DNA of 64,000 nt from Saksenaea vasiformis B4078 (lineage: Eukaryota; Mucoromycota; Mucoromycetes; Mucorales; Saksenaeaceae). Made by a program: the position numbers and the translations under genes. Position 1 is the first letter of the stretch. Each line of letters begins with the position of its first letter. Shown in pieces: positions 33,567 through 43,374 of the stretch. The notes below the pieces were generated by a model that saw only the letters and a program-made list of their open reading frames with translations, ran no database searches and had not been told where the DNA came from. Location of the stretch: NCBI GenBank assembly GCA_000697055.1, contig JNDT01002277.1, positions 124,001 to 188,000 on the forward strand, given 5' to 3'.

Positions 33567-35193
33567 ATGGCTCTACCGGATCTACAGAAAATAGAGAAAC
33601 TTGGTGAAGGTAAATAACCATTACACAGTAAACGCTATTCTTATACTAACGCATCATCTTCGTCATCTTATCCCTACGCTACGATTGAATGCAGGCACCT
33701 ATGGTATCGTCTACAAGGCACAGAATCGAGAGACAAATGAAGTAGTTGCGCTAAAACGTATACGACTGGATAATGAGGAAGAAGGTGTATGTGTATAAGA
33801 GTTGCACCTTTGATCAGCATCTGATTCAAATGTGACAAACAAAAAGGTACCTTGCACTGCCATTCGTGAGATCTCCTTGTTGAAAGAATTGAAACATCCC
33901 AATATTGTCAGGTCAGTCTTAACTTATCAATATATTTGTTATCTCACCATGTAAAAAAGACTGTACGATGTGTTGCATACGGAAAAGAAGCTGACGTTAG
34001 TATTTGAGTATTTGGATTCGGATTTAAAAAAGTTTCTGGATTCATACGGTGGTGATATCGACGTCTCGACAATCAAGGTTTGTTTGTTCATCATCTGTAT
34101 GCGACATAGCTAATGTCAGTGGTCAGCAATTGATGTATCAGTTGCTAAAAGGAATCGCATTTTGCCACGCCCACAGAGTGCTACACAGAGTAAAACAAAT
34201 CATGAAGTAGTGTCGAATGTTTAATTGATGTGGATTATGCAGGATTTAAAACCGCAAAATCTACTCATTAATAAGGTATGTCGGTGCTAAGGAGTCATCT
34301 TAAGGACTATCACTCATTCAAACTCAATCTGCTACATAGAAAGGAGAACTAAAGCTAGGTGATTTTGGTCTTGCTCGAGCATTTGGCATTCCTGTTCGAA
34401 GTTATTCTCATGAGGTATGATAACTATTTATCCTATGTGAAGGTGGCATTGAAGAGGTAAAAAAAAAAAAAAAAAAAAAAATTCAGGTTGTTACGTTGTG
34501 GTACCGTGCCCCAGATGTCTTGATGGGTTCTAGGCAGTACTCAACGTCTATTGACTTGTGGTCGGCTGGTTGCATCTTTGCTGGTGAGAGGTTTTCCTTT
34601 TTCTTCTGTGCAATTATTCATTTTCTTTCGTTTCTACCGAAGAGATGGCATCAGGAAGACCACTGTTTCCCGGAAACTCCATCCCTGATCAACTACAGCG
34701 CATTTTCAAATATCCTTTTTTTTTATTATAACCTGTCACAATGAGGATGCTACTACACATCGATTCATCCGTCCTTGACTCCATTGCACAGTTTTAGGCA
34801 CACCAATGGAAGCAAATTGGCCGAAAGTATCACAATTACCTGAGTACAAGGTAAAATGACGTGACGGACACAGCTAGTACTCAAATATGGCTAGCGTGAT
34901 TTTGAAATTTTTGCTCGGATACCATTGGAGACGCTGCTTCCTAAGTTGGATGCACAGGGCATTGATTTGCTAAAGGTGATAATGCGCAGAAGTTATGGGA
35001 TTTTACTCAAAACTGATTAGAAACTCTTGGAATATCCTCCGGACAAACGAATCACGGCAAGAGATGCTTTGCAGCGTACGTTTTTTTTCTCATGTAGTTC
35101 GGTGTGAAGCTTATTCATGTCATAGATCCTTATTTTGACGATTTGGTGAAAAAGGAACGAAGTGCAGAAAGTTTGACAAGCGACTCCAGATGA
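33567..35193 (+). CDS. PHO85: Pho85-type cyclin-dependent kinase (CDK5/Pho85 group)
   Basis: Thirteen exons: 33567-33609, 33695-33786, 33847-33911, 33960-34077, 34127-34189, 34243-34275, 34340-34414, 34487-34583, 34643-34709, 34790-34850, 34895-34975, 35021-35075 and 35126-35193. They give 305 residues, a normal CDK length. Visible motifs are the glycine loop [11 protein letters not shown], the catalytic Lys in VALKRIRL, a cyclin-binding helix reading [43 protein letters not shown] and [20 protein letters not shown]. The ARAFGIPV and APDVLMGS blocks place it with Pho85 and CDK5 and apart from Cdk1. Pho85 kinases act with Pcl cyclins in nutrient sensing, polarity and cell-cycle control. All introns but one are GT-AG. 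The ninth is an AT-AC intron (separate entry). The Pcl-type cyclin at 2686-3753 is a plausible partner. Confidence 0.95.
34710..34789 (+). other. U12-type AT-AC intron in the Pho85-type kinase gene
   Basis: The 80-nt intron starts ATATCCTTTT, identical to the minor-spliceosome 5' splice-site consensus. It ends TTGCAC, with a branch-site match GTCCTTGAC at 34771-34779 whose branch A lies about 11 nt from the 3' end. Removing exactly this segment joins CGCATTTTCAA to AGTTTTAGGC and reads [15 protein letters not shown], the conserved CDK sequence. No GT-AG alternative keeps the frame: the only nearby AG (34796-34797, TTTTAG) has no usable GT donor. Confidence 0.93.
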
Positions 35194-35291
35194 AATGTAA
35201 AAATACTTCAATGCGGTGTGTGCGAGTGAGAAGGAAACCTGCCAAAACTTTTTGTGTGTATCCAATAAATGATCGATTTCTGTTTATTTTG

Positions 35292-36625
35292 TCACCTGCT
35301 GATAAGTCCATCTACGTATTCGGCAATAGCTAACGATGCTGTAAGACCGGGACTCTCTATACCAATCAGACTAAAGTAATTGTGATGGCCATCATCGACT
35401 TCTTCCTTGATAATGAAATCTCGGAATGGTTCTCCTGGACCAGCCAGCTTGGGTCTATGGTGGAAATATAATTTAGTGGATGATCTTTCAACAGGAAGCG
35501 ATTATCCCATTACCGAATGCCTGCATAATCTGGTCTCAAGTTCTTTTCATTTACGGAAGGAAGGTAGCTTTGAATAGCTTTTGCGAACTGGGATTTCGTT
35601 GCGGCATCTTCATCTGGTACGCTGTAATCAAAGGGGTTGTCGATATACAGAACGTCAGGCCCGAACTTGATTTTTCCAGCCATATCCAATGTGAGGTGCG
35701 TGCCAAGACCAACTAGGTTCTTCTCAGGACAGGGATAAATAAGATGATTCACGTCAACGGGACGTGTATACGCGTAGTAATGCCCTCTAGCATAGTGCAA
35801 CTTGTAACGACCTGGCATCAGCATATTGCTAACCTTGTCAGCGTGTAGTCCGCCTGCATTGAATACTCGTCGTGCCCACACGGTTGTCACATCTTCTTTC
35901 GTTCGTGATTCGGAGTAGGACGGCGTCGGTGTAGCTAGGTCAACAAGATACCCCTCTTGTTGACTTGCCGGGCGTATGTCCCGTACGGCTGAACAAAGAG
36001 CGATGTCACCGCCACGCGATGTGATTTGTTGCTCGAGGTAAGCCATCAATGCGTGCGAATCAATGATACCCGTGGAAGGTGATACAAGGACCGAGTGCGC
36101 GATGATGTTGGGCTCTTGCCGTCTCTCTTGCTCACCACAAAAGTATGTTTCCACGCCGAGGCGGGTAGCCTTTTCATGTAATGCCTCCAGATAGTGTGTT
36201 TGTTCCTGTGATTGTGCGACGATCCATTTGCCGAGACGCCGGTGAGGGATAGAAGTATGTGACAAAAGCTCATAGAGGAGCTGGTTACCCCTGATGCATA
36301 GTTTCGTTTTCAGGGAATCGACAGGATAGTATATACCGGCATGAATGACCTCACTATTGCGAGAACTAAAATAAAAATAAAAAATTAAAGTGTTAGCATG
36401 TACCATGAAGTGTCATGCCATGTACCTTGTCTCTTCACCGATATACTTATTCTTCTCCGCAACGATGGTGGTTTCGGTGGGGCGCATACGCATTAGGCGT
36501 TCTGCAATGGCCAATCCAACAACGCCAGCGCCGATGACAAGGTTGTCTACCTCCGCATCGGGCTGACATGAACTAGAGAATGAGCGGGCGTTCCGAATGC
36601 CCTGCGAAACAAGGGCTCTTAACAT
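35292..36625 (-). CDS. L2HGDH: L-2-hydroxyglutarate dehydrogenase, mitochondrial, FAD-dependent
   Basis: Three exons on the minus strand: 36625-36426, 36365-35514 and 35454-35292, giving 404 residues. The ATG at 36625 gives a mitochondrial presequence rich in Arg and Ser (MLRALVSQGIRNARSFSSS). It is followed by the FAD-binding dinucleotide fold VDNLVIGAGVVGLAIAERL and the Glu/Arg segment IVAEKNKYIGEETSSRNSEV. Then come HAGIYYPVDSLKTKLCIRG, a DAO-fold core with FNAGGLHADKVS, PCPEKNLVGLGTHLTLDM, and a C-terminal LIGIESPGLTASLAIAEYV. These follow the L2HGDH family throughout. The enzyme oxidises L-2-hydroxyglutarate, a side product of malate dehydrogenase, to 2-oxoglutarate and feeds electrons to quinone. 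Its 3' end is about 100 bp from the CDK 3' end (convergent genes). The gene appears intact. Confidence 0.94.
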
Positions 36626-37257
36626 GAAAAAGCGGAAACTGTGGGAACGCTGTAACAATTACCCGCACCCTCTGTCTCAAATTTTTATTTTATTCTCATC
36701 ATCCTGCTCTCTTTGCCAAGGAAAAAGGATATCGTTCTTAGGAAAGCAATACCTTGATGTCTCGTGAGAAAACAGACGAAAACATCTAACGCTATATTCG
36801 GAACACCATTTCCAAACAAACATTACTCCTTTACTGCTTGTACCACTTGATTCACTTGAGCAAATTTCGGTAAATGAGCACAGTACCTATTGTTCGTCTC
36901 GATGTATACGTATGCCCGGGCTTTTATGTCGTTCTATCCATAGCGCGTCTCCCTGTTGTTAAGGTTCACCCAAGATCAACCGAGTATCAAACCTTCACTG
37001 CAGCCCTTGGAAACCGTACGATGCACCTTTATGGTAGCATAATAGATATATAGTGTGATGAATTCACTTTTTTTAATACATTGCGCCAAGTATAGCCTGC
37101 TCTTTTGTATTTACTTCATGCAGGTCCTTTTATGCGTCCGTATGCGTGCGTATGGTGCACGTAAGCCGTAGGATGACTGCTTTTCTTCTGCCTGTTCCTC
37201 TTCGAAAAAAAAGGTGCAGCAGTTCACTACCAGCAGAAAGAATCGATCGCGCACAAC
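36626..37257. promoter_or_regulatory. Divergent promoter region between L2HGDH and UTP13
   Basis: A 630-base divergent spacer that must carry both promoters. It contains short A/T-rich tracts on both sides. No TATA box or regulator site can be assigned with confidence. Confidence 0.4.
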
Positions 37258-40189
37258 ATGGCCGAAGATAACACCCAGAAGCTGCTGTTGAAAACGAGGT
37301 ATATATTCTTCTGCATACATGGATTTGTGTTATGTTCATGAGCTGATTCATCGTATTACAAAGTTTTAACTCGATTAAGACGATCGAATCCATATATACT
37401 GGCGGAAAAGCTTTGATAACTTCGGACGAATCGCTTCTTATTACGACGAATAACGAAGATATCGATGTGACAGAGCTTGCAACCGGAAAGAAAGTTCACC
37501 GATTAGCTGGCGTATGTTTTTTCACGTTGTTGGAAACAAAACAAGCTCAACTCGATATTAGGATACCGAGATTATCACCACGATGGCGGTGAAGCCTGAC
37601 GGAAAACATCTTGTCAGTGCAAGTCGTAGTTTGCAAATGCGCATCTGGGACCTCCAGAAAGGCGAATGCATTCGTACTCTAAAGGCGCATGAGGCGCCGA
37701 TCATTGTGATGGACATTGATCCGTCTTCCACATTGGTCGCCACTGGTTCGGCCGATGCAACAGTTAGAGTTTGGGATATCGACAAGGGTTATTGCACACA
37801 TAATCTCAAAGGCCATGGTGGTGTTATCAGTGCAGTTAAATTCCACCATTTTGAAGGACGGTGGTATCTTGTGTCAGGAGCTGATGACTGTCAGATCCGT
37901 ATCTGGGATTTACAATCGCGAAGGTAATTTTTTTTCTCTCTTTTTTGGTGGAAACAAGGCTTATTTTGATTTCGTTCTAGCTGCATTGCCGTTTTGCAGA
38001 GCCACGTCAGTGTGATCCGTGGTGTTGATTTTTCTGCGGACGGTCGTACCTTGATTTCAGGTTCGCGTGATAAAGTTGTCAACGTTTGGGATTGGAAGGC
38101 GAAGAAATTGAAGGCGACCTATCCTATCTACGAAGTAAGTGAACTTCCCGAGAAAGATGCATAAATTAATCATGTGCACCATACAGACGTTGGAGACGGT
38201 CGGTTTTGTGTCCCAAAAGTGCGACCTTGATTCATATGACAAGAAATGGGAGAACTCTGAACTATTTTACACAGCAGGAGACAAGGGTATGAATGTGGTT
38301 GTGTAACAGGATGGCGCTGACTCTGTATCTTTTGATCGTAGGTATTGTGAGATTATGGGATTTGAAAACAGGAGAACTGGTCTTGGCCCAAGAACCCGAA
38401 AAGAATAGCAAACACGCGATCTCTGACGTTATGTAAGGGAAACGGTTTGGAGACAATGCTGTTAACTCGTTCTATGTAGCTACAACGAAACATCACAGAC
38501 GTTGTCAGCCATCACCAGCGATCAAAACATCTTAATTTACTCGATTCCAGAGCAGCTGAAACGTATTAAGCAAGTGGTGGGATACAATGATGAGGTTGTC
38601 GATGTTGCGTATATTGGCGAAGAGGACAGCCATTTGGTGGCCGCTACGAACAGCGAACAATTGAAGATCTATAACGTCGAGACGCAGGATTGTGATCTCG
38701 TATATGGTCACAATGATATGATCATCTGCATGGATCGGTCTCGCGAAGGCAACGTCTTGGTGACAGGTTCCAAAGATAAGACAGCACGTATCTGGAAGAT
38801 TGACGTAGAAGCGGAAGACCAAGCCGAAAGGTAAAACATCAGTAGCATCTACCTGTGATCTATGGACTTACAGACCTGGCATACATTTAGATATCTTTGT
38901 GCTGGCGTTTGTATCGGTCACACGGAAGCTATTGGTGCGATAGCTTATGCAAGAAAATCAAATAATTTCATGATTACAGGCAGCCAGGATCGTACGATAA
39001 AGTACTGGAACTTGCGAGACATGGACCTGGAGTCACCCGATGAATCATTCCATGCCCGCTCGCTTTACACATATCAAGCGCATGACAAGGATATCAATTC
39101 CATCTGCGTTGCTCCAAATGACAAGTACTTCGCGACTGGTTCGCAGGACAAGACAGCCAAGGTATGGAACGTGGACACAGGTGCCTTGGTCGGTACGTGC
39201 AAAGGTCATAAGAGAGGCATCTGGTGTGTACGATTTTCGCCTGTGGACCAGGTACTGGCAACAAGCTCAAGTGACAAGACGGTCCGATTATGGAGTCTCA
39301 AAGACTTTACATGTCTGAAGGTAATGCTGAATGAACCAGGTGAGAGCTGTACTAACAGGATATATCAGACATTTGAAGGTCATACAAATTCTGTGCTGAG
39401 AGTGGATTTCTTGACGGCTGGATTGCAACTTATCTCAAGTGGATCCGATGGTCTTGTGAAATTATGGACAATCAAGACAAATGAATGCGTGAACACGTTT
39501 GATAATCACACAGAAAAGGTGTGGGCCTTGGCTGTTCGCAAGGACGAGAAGTTTGTCGTGTCTGGAGGCGGTGACTCTGTTATCAACTTCTGGGAGGACG
39601 TGACATTAGAGGAACAAGAAAGTGAATTGAAAGAAAAAGAAGAATTCATTTTGAAGTGAGTGTCAGGGAGATTGACGTTGAAAGGTCACGTATTGACCAG
39701 GATTTAGGGAGCAAGAATTGCAGAATTTTATGCGCAAAAAGGATTATCAGAACGCCATTCTGCTCGCTATGTCTCTCGAGCAGCCATTCCGCTTGCTTCA
39801 GCTATTCCGTGATGTGATGGAAGCGCGAGCAGAAGGAGACGAGAGTATTACAGGTTCCTCAAACGTAGATAAGATCATTGGCGAGATGACACCAGAACAC
39901 CTGGAAAAATTGCTGGGATACATTCGCGACTGGAATACCAATGCAAAACATTCACATATCGCACAGACCGTCCTACACGCCATTCTCTCTCTGCATAGCC
40001 CTGAAAAATTGGTGGAACTTTCTAACGCAAAAGAGGTTAGTGGAAGCCAAACATTGACTGTTCCTATTAATCATGCATGTGTAGGTCATCGACGGATTAT
40101 TACCCTATACGGATCGCCATTATCAGCGCATTGACGATCTTATCACACAGTCATTTATTGTAGACTATACTCTGCAGGCACAAGAATAA
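37258..40189 (+). CDS. UTP13: U3 snoRNP WD-repeat protein Utp13 (TBL3)
   Basis: Eleven exons: 37258-37298, 37364-37511, 37562-37923, 37981-38134, 38187-38286, 38342-38432, 38480-38830, 38891-39320, 39369-39655, 39708-40035 and 40085-40189, giving 798 residues. About a dozen WD40 repeats fill residues 55-640, for example MRIWDLQKGECIRTLKAHE, VRVWDIDKGYCTHNLKGH and VWNVDTGALVGTCKGHKRG. The C-terminal Utp13 domain follows from about residue 650 (DYQNAILLAMSLEQPFRLL ... ITQSFIVDYTLQAQE). Tandem beta-propellers plus this C-terminal helical domain define Utp13/TBL3, a subunit of the UTP-B complex of the small-subunit processome. That complex chaperones 18S pre-rRNA processing in the nucleolus. The length matches yeast Utp13 (817 residues). 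One intron (39321-39368) is 48 nt, a multiple of three and free of in-frame stops. Confidence 0.95.
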
Positions 40190-40770
40190 TTGCAATCAAA
40201 TAATCACAAATCATTTTTTAGAATCATTTCCACTAATGCAGAAGAGCTATCCATGATAAGCCATTTGTACAGCATGAAACTTTTCGTTGATGTAAATTTT
40301 GAGACGTGCTGCCATGGCTGACTATTCCATAAGTATAACTCTGCCTGAAAATTCTCGTATTTGAAAATGAGATCCCCAAAACGTGTCTAAAAGATACGAA
40401 CGATTGGGATACGCGCAACAGAGGTTGCTCCTTAGGAATGGCCACATAAAGAGAATGTATTCTGCGGTGGCAGTTAGCGGCAAGTTTGGCGTCAAACGTG
40501 TGCTTTCCCCCATCAGTCCAGCACAGGCTTGGCCACATCTGTAGTGTCATTCAGTTCTCTCTTCCATAATAATAAGCGCTCTCTAGAACACTAGGTCGAA
40601 ATGAACTATTATGCTGCTCGAACAAACTTTATCTTTCTTGGAAGTTCAAGTTTTATGTTAGTTTGATGTATCAATGGCGCCTATTCAATTTTCTCTTAGC
40701 ATGAAATCGACGCTTCATTCATTCAATAGCAGCCAGCCTTGTCTCAATTTATCATTATGCTATTACATTG

Positions 40771-41010
40771 TACTGTTTATTGAACACTATTTTACGCTAC
40801 TCTAAATAAATTATGCGTCCGTGGAGAGCCAAATTTGCGCTGAGAGAAAAATAGAATATACAGTCATTGGTTAACGAACTGGCAACCAAAATCACACGTT
40901 TACTTACATCATCTTGAACCCCCCGGTAGACGCATAATTTATTGGAGCAGCATAAAACGGCATTCACGGTTAGTAAATGAAATATGCTTTGATGTCAGTT
41001 TACTTACCCC
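40771..41010 (+). repeat. Dispersed repeat family, copy 3
   Basis: Blocks in order: CTGTTTATTGAACACTATTTT, TACGCTACTCTAAATAAATTATGCGTCC, GAGAGCCAAATTTGCGCTGAGAG, then TTATTGGAGCAGCATAAAACGGC and CACGGTTAGTAAATG. This is the best preserved plus-strand copy together with that at 53845. Confidence 0.7.
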
Positions 41011-41293
41011 CGAAGGGTACTCCTGCCAACTGACAGGGGCCAGCCCCGCACCATAACGGGTGGGGGCGGCGAGATTGGTTCGGCACGGCTTGGTGGCCGG
41101 CTTTGGGAGTTTAACGACCGTGAGTCTGAACAATAGACAAAAAGACATGAGGAATCCCGTATGTATAATAAATCCCAGTACGTACCGGGGATGTAATAGA
41201 GAAAACAGAGCCAAAGAAAAGAAAAAAGAACCACGCGTTCCTTTAAATACGGAATTTTTGAAAACATGCTTACGCGTTCCGTAGGATTGAGAC

Positions 41294-41473
41294 ATTTTCC
41301 TTGTCTTGAACAATTTTTACTGCTTTCGGAAGAGCCATCACTGAAGCATCTCAATGCAAAAAAAAATGATGTTGTTGCTTCCGTGGAAGGTCTTCCTTAC
41401 CTTGAGACATTTTTGCTGCTTTCCGACGGGATATCGGAAAATGATCACCGAAGTACCTCAATGCAAAAACGAA
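41294..41473. repeat. Imperfect tandem duplication, about 100-bp unit
   Basis: Two adjacent units share CCTTGTCTTGAACAATTTTTACTGCTTTC versus CCTTACCTTGAGACATTTTTGCTGCTTTC, and both end with CTCAATGCAAAAA. The offset is 96 bases at the first anchor and 107 at the second, so the second unit has a small insertion. Confidence 0.7.
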
Positions 41474-41959
41474 GTAGGATTGACGCAAAGTAAATCACTT
41501 CTCGCCGCAAAGATGCATCAATTTCCGGCGCTAAATTTATTTAACTTGGACGTAAAGTGACATATAGTTGACGCAAACGTTGATTCCAAATGCAGTAAAT
41601 TGCACTAGCCTTTCTCCACTTCGCTTCGCTCGTTCCGTTGCAGCCGCACGCGGCTGGGGCAGATTCCGTATTTATTTTTTTAACTTTTTTTTTTCGGCTC
41701 ACTGTCCGATTGTGGCAAGAGATTTTAGAGAAAGAGATCCAGCAAAGTGATTTAGGGATCGTACTGTAAGCTAAAAAATAAATGGACCTCTTCTAAGCAG
41801 AAAATGCGAAATATACCATAGAAGAAATTGTGAGCAGACATATAATAATATAATCCGCTGCAAGGCGATATATAGCAGAGAAATCAGCAACAGACGCCTT
41901 TGCGTACAGGCCAGATAGAAAAAAAAGACGTGTAGATAATGGAAATATTGGGAGAACGT

Positions 41960-43030
41960 ACAGATCCTGTAACTGCGCAAGATATACTTCCGGGATATGC
42001 AGCCCGATATTCATTACGGGAAGTGCTTTTTACCTTCGCTTCGCTACGGTAAGCACTTGGTCCTTCATTCACATCCGACTGCACATTCTTTCCTTTGGTA
42101 TCCTTTGGAAAGGAGGTATGACGATGTCGATTACGAAGAAGTGATCAAACCTAAAACCGGATTATGGAGAAATGGGAAAAAACGCTATGGCGATAATCGA
42201 AGAGGCGACTGTGGGTAAGAAAGATCAAGGTCTTATGGAAATGACTGAAAAACGTACATCAATATGAGCGCCACTGTGGGGAGATGCGCTGTTAGGAAAC
42301 AGCACTGAGATTGGCACTCCATTTCAATAAACACGTTCCGATACGTATCAGTCATGATACAGCCTGAATTCGATTCTGCCTCAAGCCCTCTGGAGTTTTG
42401 TTGCTGTTGTGTGCAGAAATTTTACGATAGTCAGAAGAACAACGATTAAAAAGAAAGTCTTTGCCAACAAAAATTTTGGGAACTGCAGTAAGGTTACTGA
42501 GCCGGTAACCAACTGCAAGATGGTACAGAGTGAAGAAATATCGCAAGAGAACACATGGCAAAGTGCTACATTGCAAAAGGATATTTCAAACCGGGACATA
42601 CTGAAAGGGATATGCGGAAAGATGAAGTATGAAAAGAACATACAGATTGTGTAGCTGTGAAGATATGATGGAAGCAAGATACATTGGGCCAATGTGCATG
42701 CAGATGTTCGTCACAGGAAGCCCTTTTTACCTTCGCTTCGCTACGATAAGTGCTTGGCTTTTCATTCATCTCTGATTGCACGCCCTTTCCGTCAACTAAT
42801 ATTCTTTGGAAAGAAGGTATGGATACATGACCATGATGGATAAAAAGTCAACATAAAAATGCGTACATATGGTAAGAACTTGAAGACGTGGCTGTGAGCA
42901 AGAATGATAAAGATGCTATGGGAATAGCTGAAGAAGAAGTGATATTGACATAAGAAGCACTGGAGAAGATGCATCGCAAGAAAACAGCATTGACGTACTA
43001 TTTCAGCAAGCCTATTCTGATACACGTAAC
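41960..43030. repeat. Diverged direct duplication, 697-bp offset
   Basis: Both copies contain TACCTTCGCTTCGCTACG (at 42031 and 42728), followed by AAGCACTTGG or AAGTGCTTGG, then CATTCA, GATTGCAC-like and CTTTGGAAAGGAGGTATG-like blocks. Further on, both share an AGCACTG ... TTTCA ... GATACG ending (about 42346 and 43026). The minus-strand translation of the two is also alike around YRSEAKVK, so the unit may derive from a coding element. Identity falls to perhaps 65-70 percent outside the anchors. Confidence 0.6.
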
Positions 43031-43374
43031 AGTTTACCTTTCATCCTGTTGGGTATTATCGTCTTCCGATGATAACGGTCGTTAGCATTTGGCTCAGCAG
43101 TAGCCACTCTTGCTTGCTGCTGTAAAATGTTATTCAACGTGGTATCACAAGCTGTACGCGCTCAGAACATCTGCCGTTCGCTGTCATTGTTTTGGCAAAA
43201 AATATAATGTAAAGCTGAAGAGTTGCGGCATAACAGAAAAAAGCCATCGAAAAAAGGCCCCGCCGTTGACGAATCAAAAGAGAGAAAAATCTCGGTAAAA
43301 TGTTTTTGCGCGCAAAAGTTTACAGTATATTAATAGAGAGAAGAGATTGCAAGAAAGAAGTGGGGGGGTTGTAT

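Larger units (their letters stand above)
40190..43374. other. 3.2-kb repeat-rich intergenic region
   Basis: Convergent region between UTP13 and the aldehyde dehydrogenase gene. It holds a dispersed-repeat copy (40771-41010), a GC-rich segment (41005-41115), a small tandem duplication (41294-41473) and a pair of diverged direct repeats 697 bp apart (41960-42370 and 42660-43030). No gene is supported. It looks like a landing zone of old mobile elements. Confidence 0.6.

Noticed and set aside
26429..36625. A functional gene cluster (transporter, BRE4-like protein, kinase, dehydrogenase)
   Set aside because: The genes are on both strands, serve unrelated housekeeping roles and show no shared regulatory sequence.
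36700..36740. A second U12-like donor (ATATCCTTTTT) on the minus strand upstream of the L2HGDH start
   Set aside because: It lies in untranslated sequence with no branch site and 3' end at a sensible distance, so no intron can be defined.
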